A DNA stretch of 64,000 bases from Mesodorylaimus sp. YZB2_4 (taxonomy: Eukaryota; Nematoda; Enoplea; Dorylaimida; Dorylaimidae), in contig JASANH010000783.1 of assembly GCA_030248295.1 (NCBI GenBank), positions 1 to 64,000 of the forward strand. Direction: 5' to 3'. Every line of letters begins with the position of its first letter. The first letter of the stretch is position 1. Positions 31,801 to 42,585 of this stretch are shown piece after piece. The notes under the pieces are model-generated. The model was not told where the DNA came from, did no database searches, and saw nothing but the letters and a program-made list of their open reading frames with translations. The position numbers and the translations under genes are program-made.

Positions 31801-34800
31801 ATGCCTTCCGGAAGCAGCTTCATTGCCCCTACTCTACGTAGCAAGTCGTTCAGCTATGGCACCTTGATGGACTTCTCCGATGACCCTTATCCAAAGAAAT
31901 CGAGGCCGTCCACATCGGCACTTGTCGATGATTATCGAAGTTTAACCAGCTACGAAGATATTGACGACGAAGAACTGGTGAGATTCACAGAAACAACGCC
32001 CCTCATGACCAAGGCCAATCGGCAAGTTTCGACATCTTCGACGGCATCATCATTCAGACATCCATCTCGTGGCTTTTCGCAATGGATCACTAGAATTACT
32101 CCGCCATTTTTGTTACCGCCGGATGCCCATTTAGAAGAATTTTTAGTTCGAAATGGTGAAGAGAATGGAATCAACGAGGAGGCCAGTCGGCAATCATCAA
32201 TCGCCCTCGGAGAGAAAGAGCATTCATTTTCGTTTTCGGGACGTGATAAAGTGGTTATCGCCATGATTGCGGCAGCATCGTTTTGTAGCACGGTCGTTTT
32301 TTCATGCATCGCTCCGTTTTTTCCCGAAGAAGCGAAGAAAAAAGGTTCGACTGACACGATTACTGGCTTTGTATTTGGCATTTTCGAATTGGTCATTTTT
32401 GTAATGTCACCGATTTTTGGACGGCATGTAAGTTCGTTTCTTGCGTAGATGGCCCAATTTGTTTTTGAAAATTTTTCTGAAACTTCTTATTTCAGCTGAC
32501 CCTAATCGGCTCAAATTTCATGTACGGAACTGGGCTATGCGTAACTGGAGTCACTGCAATTCTATTTGGGTAAGGCATATTAGACTGACAGTTTTTCTTT
32601 TTGATCATCTCTCGTGCATTTCAGCTTGCTCAATTTGGTCCCAGCTGGTGCCATATTTATCAGTTTTGCATTTATCATTCGTATAATCGAGGCCGTTGGT
32701 GATGCCGCGATTGTAACATCCTCATTCGCCATCGTCGCGAAGGCATTCACTTTTCGTGTTGCTACGATTATCGTATGCTATAAATTTAAAACCAGTGCTT
32801 TTGAAAGGGTTATTTAGATAAATTATTTTCAGGGTATATTGGAAACATTCGGTGGTCTGGGGTTTGCTGCGGGTCCTCCAATCGGCGGAGTATTGTACGA
32901 AGCTGGTGGCTATCAATTACCGTTCGTGGTTTTGGGTTCGTTGTTGATCATTGCCGGATTTTCTAGTTTTTGTATTTTACCTAAACAAAATGGTAGTATT
33001 TTTTAAATATTTTCGCAATCTTTTATATTGTATTGATTCCTTACTTTTAGACACTCCAACAAAAACTAGCGGCAGTCTATTTCAACTTATTCGTATGCAA
33101 GCCGTATGGACGATGGTTTTTGCCATCATCGTAGCCGCTGTATCAATTTCTTTTCTCGATCCGACCCTGCAACCTCATTTGAGCGACGTAAGTTTTGCAT
33201 GATTTGCAATTGGTCTCCACTAATCAACTAATTTCTGTTTACTCACCATCAGTTTAACCTGTCACCAGTTCTAGTCGGCTTGATGTTTCTTGTTACGGGT
33301 GGCACTTACGCAGCCAGTGCACCGTGCTGGGGCTATCTTATTGACAGAAAGGTACTTTTCTGTTGCGACTCGATTAGCGTTCCTTCGGGATCTCCATCGC
33401 CAAAAAATGGGTCGGCATTCCAAAATAAACTGAGGCACCGTTTTGACTTACACCAGCTAGCGGGAGGGGGAGGGGAAAGCAGCATATGAACGGGCTGGGT
33501 ATTCAGGGGCAGTCAATCAATATATTTACAGTGGCAAGACGAGACCAGCAGCGTTACGGGTATTCTACTAACCAACAGCTATCGACGTCATTCCGCGGTT
33601 GCAACTGTAGACATACTAATTGACCACTTCTGACTGGTTCTCGATGCACCTGCACCTGCTCTCATGCGTCGGGCCGTTAGTAACCTGTGTTGTCTCATTA
33701 TCAGTCGAGAGTTGGGCTGCCTCTCCTTTTCTAGTTGGGTGTGCACATTGCGAGACAGATCTGCAGTGGTGATCCTTATTACTGCGGGGCTATTGCAACA
33801 CCCAGGACAGCTAACGATAAGCCAGGACAGTTCGTGGCCTAGTCCGTGGCTGTAACATCACTCTGACGGGTGACACTCAAAGCTCCTTGTTCCCTGCAGA
33901 GGATTGATTGCCTGACGAGCCTCTACGCTACAGGTTATTGTTTAAAACCTGCCAGAGACCCCTCCTGTATGTCCTGATCCTGAACGAACGCTAGACTTGG
34001 TATGTTTTGTTTGCTCTTATCTGTGCTTGTTGTCGTTTTCACAAGGACTGTGCACGGTGGGTAATGCTTTTCGGTTGTGCTTCTACTGCCGTCTCTTTAC
34101 TTTTCATTGGTCCATCTCCTATATTCCCTTTTAAAAAGTATGTTTATTACTGAATGGCCATGCAAGATAAAAAGTGGAAAATGCTCTTTTTAGGCAATTA
34201 TGGTTAGTTGCTGTTAGCGAGGTGTTTATGGGATTGGGCTTGGGTGCCTTGTTCATACCGCCATTTCAACAGTGTCTTATCGCAGCCAGGTAAAAAGGAA
34301 TTAATGCTTACTAACTTGGATGATTCTCGAATGATGAGGAGTGAAGTGGAACTTTTTTAGGCGGGCTGGATATCCAGATACGTTCGAAACGTATGGCATG
34401 ATATCGGGATTGTTCCAATCGTCATTGTCTTTCGGGTAAGTCTTGGCTCGGCTGTGGCTGTCTTGTTACAGCATGCGGTCCGTATGGCATGGGGGCAGGT
34501 CCCCCAGTGACCCCTACCTCTGAAGTCTGATAAACAAGCACTGTATCTCTTCCCCAGAGACCCCTTGTACTCCAGGACGGATTAGAAAAACGAGTGAAGT
34601 CTTGCTAGGAAGATGCTATTACATGGCTTCTTATGAAAGGCAGCCAGAACTTTATGACTGAGGTCGATATCCAGATACGTCAGTGTATCTGGAGAAGTTC
34701 TAATTTCTTCCTTCGGCAAAAATGAATCAAATTCCTCACTGCCTAATGGGTCATGGCGAGTGGGAGTGAATGATCGATCCCCCTGGCTGGGAGACGTCAG

Positions 34801-35781
34801 CCCGTCGGGTTGATGTTTCAGCCGCAGATATAGTCGCAAGACTTGCCTTGGTCCAGTCGGAGTTTTTGTCCCACTTGCTTAGGTCAGTCACATTCTTTCC
34901 TGCGCCTGCCAGGCATGGTTGCAGCGCAGTAGGTACGAAGCCCATGGGAGCGGTTAGCCCCTACCCTGTGGCCGCGTAGGCCCCCGCCCCAAATTGCACC
35001 TACAGCAAAACACCTACGCATTGCAAGAATGACTGGTAGGCGGAAGAGAGTGTGGCCGACCTAAGTCGGCGGGACAAAAACTCCGGCTAGAGCTGGCAAA
35101 TTTTGCGACTGTGCCTACAGCTGGAACGTCTTCCAGCCAGGGGAGAGTTTTATCATTCCCACCCACTCGCCAAAGCCCGCCGGCAGAGGGTTACAGTATC
35201 TACAGGTGCGCAGGGAATGTGTCACACCCACTCCTGGGCCTGGTCCGTGTGCACTTGCAGATTTTTGTGCTGTTATGGCCATGCGGTGACGCACAATCAA
35301 TGTCTGGACTTTTGCCTACATTTCTTACCAATATCACGTATGATCAGTGAATTTGCATGAGCCGATTGGACTGTCCTATTGCAAACAGCTGCTTGTCTTG
35401 TAGCTCACAATGAGCAATATGTTTCAGCGCCTTCTTCGGTCCCACAATGGGCGGACTGGGTGTTGAATGGATTGGATTCGGGTGGACTGCTTCTGCAATA
35501 GCATTGCTTCACGTTATCTGTGTAAGTGCTATGCCCTCGTGTACCTAGTGTAGTCTCGAGCACACTCAACCTCACCATCGTCCTTGCAGGCTGCCTTCAT
35601 CATGTGCTTGATGCTCACTGAGAAACGTCGATGCAAGAGGTCGAAGGAAACGGCCGTTCTAGTAACGGGTCCCAATTCTCTGCCATCGCCATCATCTCCA
35701 TTTGCATCGCAACACGAACTGAAATCAACATCGCTCGTGTCTGATTCATGCTTGTTATCGGACCGATCCGGAAATCACTGA
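31801..35781 (+). CDS. SLC18B1-like vesicular amine/polyamine transporter
   Basis: An MFS transporter resembling SLC18B1, a proton-coupled vesicular polyamine carrier. Eleven exons fit: 31801-32427, 32496-32569, 32625-32772, 32833-32992, 33051-33187, 33253-33351, 34046-34137, 34194-34289, 34361-34435, 35428-35521 and 35590-35781. They give 597 residues in frame. The first ~155 residues are Ser-rich, acidic and cytosolic, and longer than usual for the family. TM1 starts at KVVIAMIAAASFCSTVVFSC, followed by APFFPEEAKKKGSTDTITG, the family's luminal loop. Then come SPIFGRHLTLIGSNFMYG (cytosolic MFS motif region) and AGPPIGGVLYEAGGYQLPF. The C-terminal tail is Ser-rich. Introns 6 and 9 are long and carry repeats; the others are 50-80 bp. 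Other SLC18/SLC22-type MFS proteins are the alternative. Confidence 0.85.
33843..33935 (+). repeat. Dispersed repeat, TGGCTGNAACNTCACNCTGAC family, copy 1
   Basis: In intron 6 of the SLC18B1-like gene, this matches 51631-51715 over about 85 bases in the same orientation. Shared words are TGGCTG.AAC.TCAC.CTGAC.GGTGAC and CGAGCCTCTAC. The GTCACC..GGTGAC core can form a hairpin. Confidence 0.6.
34725..34910 (-). repeat. Dispersed repeat in inverted pair, left copy (SLC18B1 intron 9)
   Basis: Minus-strand words, in order: AAGAATGTGACTGACCTAAGC, GGGACAAAAACTCCG, TTGCGACTATATCTGCGGCTG, GACGTCTCCCAGCCAGGGG and CACTCCCACTCGCC. The right copy at 35030-35180 carries the same series on the plus strand, making an inverted repeat with about 120 bases between arms. 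A third copy is in TK1 intron 10. Confidence 0.7.
35030..35180 (+). repeat. Dispersed repeat in inverted pair, right copy (SLC18B1 intron 9)
   Basis: Plus-strand partner of 34725-34910: GAGAGTGTGGCCGACCTAAG, GGGACAAAAACTCCGG, TTGCGACTGTGCCTACAGCTGG, ACGTCTTCCAGCCAGGGG, CCACCCACTCGCC. The pre-mRNA could fold here. Confidence 0.7.
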
Positions 35782-35839
35782 TTCCTAGCATTGATTGATT
35801 TGAACTTTAGTATGTTGGTGATTGATGATGAATAGTTTG

Positions 35840-35845
35840 AATAAA
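35840..35845 (+). terminator. Polyadenylation signal AATAAA
   Basis: Lies 59 bases downstream of the SLC18B1-like stop, consistent with the mRNA 3' end. STAM starts only about 210 bases further on, so the two genes are closely packed head to tail. Confidence 0.6.
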
Positions 35846-36055
35846 GAGTCGAGAATCTACTTGCTGTCCCTTTGCGTGATTATGCGGAGGGCGGTAGGGC
35901 CGTGGCTGACTGCACATGTACCTGAAACTTACTTTTACCAGTAAGTCTTGATTCGGCATGACTTTGTTTTTAGGCCAGTTTACCATTTTAGAACGTGACT
36001 GTACAGTTTTGTCGAGTCGATTGTCCATTCGAGGTCATTTAATTATCAGATAAAA

Positions 36056-39000
36056 ATGCCGATATTAGGTTCTAGTGCGTCGCCATTCGATGAGCTCGTT
36101 GGTAAGTAGGCCTAAATTCTTTTAGTTTTGTATTTTGGTGTCGGAACTAGGTTTTAGCGGTAGAACAACGTACAGTAGACTAAATGAATTGTGTCTAAAA
36201 TACGCCATTGAGAACAGACCGTCAACGGATGACCGTTGCGTATCTTTTCTAGAACGAGCTACCATGGAGAATCAGACGAGTGAGAACTGGGCGTTGATTT
36301 TGGACATCTGTGATCATGTGAAAGAAGGTGGATCAAAAGCGGCCAAGGCATGTTTACTATCGTTGAAGAAACGATTGAATCATCGAGATCCCCACGTGAT
36401 TTTGTACGCATTAACCGTATTAGATGGATGCGTCAGCAATTGTGGAACCCTTTTCATTTCCGAAGTTTGTTCTCGAGAATTTATTGCCGAGTTGAGAAGC
36501 AAGGCGACCGGGGTAAGCAATGTTAACGATGAATCTGTCTCGAAAGGATGGTCAGTGAAGATGTGGTAGTGTACAGTAGATCGGTTGAGGGTTGGTCAGT
36601 CGGAGTGAGGAGATGGAAAAAGAAAAAAAGCGTGCAAGCATTTGATTATGGTTGCAATCTTTTCCAGAGTCAAAGGCAAGTGGCCGAACGGACGAGAGAA
36701 CTGATAAAGAAATGGGCCGATACAGAGTGCAAATCTGATTCTAGTTTACGGTAAGGATTGCTGGGTTATGGGAGAACTGATAAGCAAGGCAAGGATTTGC
36801 TCTTGCCCTTCTCTGGCGTGACTTGTCGGAACGGGCCATCAAGATTCTTTTGTCAATACTGGTACGAAAAATCCCTACACCGACTCGTATTGACGTGTGC
36901 TGATGAATTCCTCATCTCGATGCAGGCTGTGGTATTTTTGGGGCGATACATGCAGATCAAAATACCAAGCAGCACTTTTACATCTTACGGTTGAAGTCGC
37001 GAAAGTCTGGCTTTATTGCAAAGCTAAGCTTGCGGGCGTATTTTTCCCAACATTTTCTGAAGATTCTAGCTCGCATTTCTTTCTGTGATAATTAGACTAC
37101 AGATTGCGCTAAGCTTTTGAATGTGAGGGCCTTTTATTGTAAATTTGGTGGTTAGATTGCTTAGGCTATTTGGTTCCTGGAGTATCTTGCACTATGGAGG
37201 GTCAAAGTCAACTTTTTCGGTGACTAACATTCTTGGACCTAATCCACGATTTTATTTTCAGCGCAATTCCATATTTGTATAACGAACTGAAGAGCGACGG
37301 TTATGACTTCCCTGGCAGTGGCGCTGGTACGACGACATCTTCAGCCAAGGTAAGATTTATCTATGCTCTTCGATCTTTTCTATATTTTCCTTTTTAATTT
37401 TATTTTCTAGAAGAATATATCCGCTGACGAGGCGAAAGAAACGGACGACTTGGCTAAGGGTAAGTTGCTTTCCTTTGTTTTTTCCTTCCTGTGCTAAAAA
37501 AGTAGTTTCTGGTTTTAGCTATTCTATTGTCGTTGAAAGAAGAACAACAAAAGAAAACTACCACGACTCCATTGTATCCGACTCAAGGAGCCATTGGCGT
37601 TGGAGCCAGTTCAGCCGATACGGTTTCGAAATCACCCCAAAAATCGCAACGTTCAGCTAAGGCTCTCTACGACTTCGAGGCGGCCGAAGAGAATGAATTG
37701 ACGTTCAGTGCTGGCGAGTTGATTACGGTCACGGATGACAGGTAGGGACTGATTCGGTGGGTCTTTTTTCTTAGAATCTTAGCCAGGTCTGGGGAAGGTG
37801 TGGAGTAATTTATGAAATGTTCCCGGTATTAATTTGACTGGCTTTGACGAAGAGTTTGTACAGTATTTGTGGCTGTGATTTACAAAAAGTCATGCGAAAA
37901 TCATATCTGCTAGTGGTAATTCATTCTTTTTTTTTGATTCTATAAAAGGAAAGGAGTATACATGTTTTTTTTATCAGACACTAGGGGAGAGGAATGGAGC
38001 ACGCACAGGGGGGCCCTTGACAACCTATGAGCCGACCCTCGGGGGTGACATATGTCGTTTGTGATCTGTCGAAGAACACTCCCGAGTCTGCTATGTATAT
38101 CTTTTAGTGATGCAAACTGGTGGCGTGGTTTCAATTCTCGTGGCGAAGGATTGTTCCCGTCGAGTTTCGTCACTTACGATTTGTCAGTCTCGGTACCAAC
38201 TTCTGGATCGAGTACGACTACGAGCGGTGCAAATGGCGCATTGACGAAAAAGAAAGGCGTGCAATTTGATGATCACGTGGATGTAAAGGTCATCGACGAA
38301 CAACAACAACCAGCAGCACCAGTGGTGATCGATGAAAAGAAGTTGGATCGGTGTTTGGAGCTGTTGCAAAATGCTGATCCAACTGGCGATCGTCCAGATC
38401 CGGCTGAATTGTTGGAGTTGGAGGGTAAGCTAATGGAGGAAATCAGAGCAGGGGTCTGCTTTTGAGCCTGGAACTCTGCACCTTGTCGAGTGCCCCAAAT
38501 CTGGAACACCAAAAGCGCGAAGTTTTCGTTCCGTTCAAAGGCAAACGAGACGCACGAGGACACTAAACCTTGGGCGACAAAAAATATGGGTAACTTTTGG
38601 CTAGTTCTGAACAGTGAATCATCGAATTAGACGCGGAAGCAAGGTGTTCCAATTTCGGCTGGACTTGGCCGCGACCAGCCCAGAAGTTTACATAATCGGG
38701 AAAGCCAGGCACCCTCGTGCACTTCCGAGTGAGGGAGGTTACACAGGCAGCTGTTATCAGGTCCAGTGCGACTATGTTGAGGCGATCATGCTTTGTTCCA
38801 GAGCAATGTTTGGCCATGGCGCCATTGATCGAACACGAAATCGAGGCGTTAGACAAACAGACTAATCTGCTGTCGGAAGTGAACACGAAACTGGTGGATG
38901 CATTCAATTTGTATCACGCTGCGATGAACGAGGCGTCAGAACAGCTGCGTGCGCAGGCCTCGGTAGGTTGCCTGGTTTCATCTGATTACTTGCACTCAGT

Positions 39001-39156
39001 GACTCACTGTGTATCTCCTTTTAGATACCATTTGCCAACCAGTACGTGGCTGGTACTCCGACAGGGTCCAACATCCCCATGCCCCAACATAATATGCCAG
39101 CACAACCATCGTCGATGCCGCCCCAGATGTACACCACCAATTACACTCCCCATTGA
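36056..39156 (+). CDS. STAM: Signal transducing adapter molecule (ESCRT-0 subunit)
   Basis: STAM pairs with HRS in ESCRT-0, binding ubiquitinated cargo on early endosomes. Nine exons fit: 36056-36101, 36253-36512, 36668-36750, 37262-37349, 37411-37459, 37519-37741, 38108-38424, 38802-38962 and 39025-39156. They give 452 residues in frame. The VHS domain is at ~10-140 (ENWALILDICDHVKEG, NHRDPHVILYALTVLDGCVSN). The ubiquitin-interacting motif is at ~166-185 (DDLAKAILLSLKEEQ). SH3 is at ~220-280 (AKALYDFEAAEENELTF, DANWWRG, GLFPSSFV). The GAT/coiled region that binds HRS is at ~310-410 (DRCLELLQNADPTGD, DKQTNLLSEVNTKL). A Pro/Met/Gln-rich tail ends in YTTNYTPH. Phases agree at all joins. AATAAA at 39282 follows the stop. 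Length is close to the usual 470-540. Confidence 0.96.
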
Positions 39157-39281
39157 TTTTCAGTGTACATTTCCTACTTTGGTGATGTGGTTTTCGTTTT
39201 GCAATTACTTTTTTCTGGCGTTTACAGTCAATATTTCTTGATAGCACAGTTAACGAGTCCTTTGCATACTCTGTAATATGT

Positions 39282-39287
39282 AATAAA
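39282..39287 (+). terminator. Polyadenylation signal after STAM
   Basis: AATAAATAAA occurs 126 bases after the STAM stop codon. Confidence 0.65.
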
Positions 39288-39704
39288 TAAATAGTATTTT
39301 TTCCTATTATTCCAGTAAATACTTGGTCCTTGTGATTGGGCCTAGGCACGTTTCAGTTCAGACCCGACCAGCGATGTATGTAACCACTCCAACCGGACGA
39401 CGACGACGAAGCTGAATTGGCAACTTGGGCTTGGCTTTCTGAAGGAAACATGGAACTATTTGCTTGGATTAAAGTTCGGGAAAAAGACCATACCTGGACT
39501 TGCATCTTTCAAAGTGGCCACTTCTTCGGGACTAAGGCGCAACAGCGTCGTCAAAACAGGCAGCAATCTTTGGCGACGATCACGCATGGACGGATTCAAG
39601 AACTGAAAATATAAGAAGACAGATCCTGATTAGCATGCTTGTGTACGTGAATGTGATCTAGACAAATTGCACTGTAGCGGGCACATAAGCAACGCAATAC
39701 CAGT

Positions 39705-39865
39705 GATGCCGTCCCCCGCTGGGCTCTAACCCATTTTGCTATAGCCAGCCAGCAGTCATGACATGATAAGCGAGGCTGTGAGGTGACCAGCTCTCACGGC
39801 AGCGTCCCTCTGTGTGTCTCCGCTAGGAGCACCCATACGAGGGCCCACACGGGCCAGCAATGGAC
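39705..39865 (-). mobile_element. SINE fragment (3' half), minus orientation
   Basis: On the minus strand it reads GGTGCTCCTAGCGGAGACAC, then GTGAGAGCTGGTCACCT and TGACTGCTGGCTGGCT, matching the last 150 bases of SINE copies 1-3. The pol III promoter half is missing. The surrounding 39157-40227 shows no gene. Confidence 0.7.
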
Positions 39866-40227
39866 TTGCTGAATCGCCGTCGAAGGGCGCTGAGAACGGG
39901 CGAAGTAAGCTGCCGTCCATAGCCGGAACGGCCTCCTGGTCAGGTGACGATGAGCCACCGCGGCTCATCACCAGTCATATTCGCAACTTCTACGTATTTC
40001 AATCGCGCAATTTAGGCAATTACGTCAAAACTTTGCATAATCCTGCTCCCAATAGCTGAAAAATGCTTGGTTCTCACAAAAAATAGTTGTTGGCAACTTC
40101 TGCAGACTTATTATTCAAGAAAAATTTTCTAATTTAAAATTCGCGCGTTTTCTAAAAATAACGGAAATTACCTAGCCGATCACATCCTGTCATTTTTTGA
40201 GATTGCGCGCATGCAAAAGCTTAAAAT

Positions 40228-42514
40228 TTAGAGTTTACGCATATTTATAAGCGTAGCACCTTTTAGCAGAATGTCTTTGTTGAACTCCAATGTGACCGCT
40301 ACAATGCGTTGTCTGGGCAGTTCACTGCCTGTCTCGATTCTCAGTCTAACACTCGGCCACCAGCTTACCTGCATAACAATGTTCTTCAAGTACTCAGCAT
40401 TGGCAATATGCTCGCTCCGTTCGTTATTACGTTCCAAACGTCGGATTTCATCCTTGAGCAGTTTGATCTGCTCAGCCAATCGGCTATTATTGGCCTCGCT
40501 TTCACTCAACAGCTCGGTCAAGTGGCGCAGTTTTGCAGTCATCGTGGCCACCTCGTCCTTCGCTGGTCGATCGCTGGACGTGTCGAAGCTGTGAATGCCT
40601 AAGCAGAGATGAGTCATGAGTAGAGGCACGGACAAGAGTACGCATATGCACGTTCCTACTTTGCTGATCCCCCAGGAGATCTTCGAGACTACGCTGGCGT
40701 TCAAACTGTTGATAATCGGACGTTGTAACGGGAATTGACAAGGACGGCTTTTTTACAACGTCTGTAGTTTCGGCGCCCTGAAAGCAAGAAAACTAGAGAT
40801 GGGTGATAAAAATTGGGGTCCCGATTATAGCAGACAAATGCCAAGATGTTCAGTCCCGATAGGGAGGACAAGGCAGTTGAAACATCAAAGCGGCGAACAA
40901 TTGTTGGCCTTGCAGAGGATAAGCATGAGAAGCGAATCGAATGTTCGGCCGACGAGCCACAGCACGATTCGTTTTAATGGTGTCGGGTGCGAGCTCCAAA
41001 GGCAGAATCGGACTGGCTTCGCATAAGCGTGCTGTCTGTGATAGAGTGAGGTTTGCGGACTGATGCACTGGGCACCTCACTGATTAGGTACTGCCCTTCA
41101 CCTATCGTGTTCATGGTTCATGGTTATAGGCCTAACGGGTAGAGTCGTGCTGTACCTGGCTGCCTCTGCTGGCCACGAACAGAGTGGTTAGAATAAACCT
41201 GTCCCTGTCGCGCTGCTCCTTGTGAGATTGCAGCAAGGCTCCCCCCCCCCACTATATACTACGTAGACTCTCCATACTAGAGACTGTACCGGCAACGCCC
41301 CTGATAAGGTCCCTGTCAGTCACGACCCTTGCAACCCCTCCTAGCCCCATTGAGGGCATCATGATAGGGTCGACTGTCCTCCCACTGCTGTCTTATCTAC
41401 TCGCCTTTTCCAGCTTTCGCCAGTGGCGGATAATAAGACCCCAGCTCACCATTTGCCCTTCTCGCCCAAACCAAACTCACCTCTCCCGGTCTTCTTTCCA
41501 TCAGTGGCCTCGGTGCAGCAGCGTAATCGTCCGCATGCCCCCTGCGCCGAGTGCCCTCATCTTTGGCATCCTCGTTCTTGTTGGACTTTCTATCCGACTC
41601 GGACAACTGCTGCTTGGTGTGCGTCAATTCCCGTTCCAATTCGACCACCCGTTCTTCCAACCCATCGATTTTCGCTCTCTTATCAGCCAGCAATTCTTCC
41701 ATTTTCTTTTCGAAATCGCGTTGCAACTGGCGTTTGTCTTGTGTCAGCGTACGAACCTGTTCGGCATGCAGACGTGCAACTCGAGCCGCGTCCGAACGCA
41801 GAGATTCCAATTCGCATTTCCATTGTGCCTCGGCTTCGTCGGCGTGTGTTCGAAGCATACGATGACGTTCGTACAGTTGATCGTGCTGTTCACGGACACG
41901 ATCCAAATCACAACGACAAGTTTCGTACAATTGCTTGGCTTTCTCCAACTGCTCGCGTAACGAGTTCATCAGTTGCTGATCGGCCATGCGATGCTCGTTC
42001 ATTGCATCCTCGCCATCGTGTGCGGAAGCGCTCACAGTTCGTTCTTGCTGAAATTTGAGAGACTACTTATCTGCAGGCACTGATGACCATCATGTCCTCT
42101 CTGCCCTCGATGTACCTCAAAGTACACACGGCCCCATTAGAGCATGTGATTCCCACATTCAACAGATAAGAGATGGCCCCCGATCCCCGCACAGACAGGA
42201 TATGGTCTCTCACAGAGGACAAGGTTCCACAAACGCACAGTGGTATGGCCCCCCCCACAGAGGACATGTCCCCACATACAGGATGCAATCTCCACACTGA
42301 ATATGCCCCCCCACAAAGAGGATACGATAAGATTCCCAGAGGATGCAGTCCACAAACAGGATGTGGCTCCTACCCAGAAAATATGGCCCCCACACAGAGG
42401 ATATGGCCCCAACCACAGGACGCAGTCCCCGCAGGACACACACCCCACATACTTGAACATAAACAAACACTGTCCGCGTGACCCCCCGCCGGGCCAGCAG
42501 GGAGAAACCCCCCG

Positions 42515-42585
<71 letters not shown>

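Noticed and set aside
39417-39614. Plus-strand 65-codon frame after STAM
   Set aside because: It is short, lies after the STAM polyadenylation signal, and has no resemblance or partner exons.
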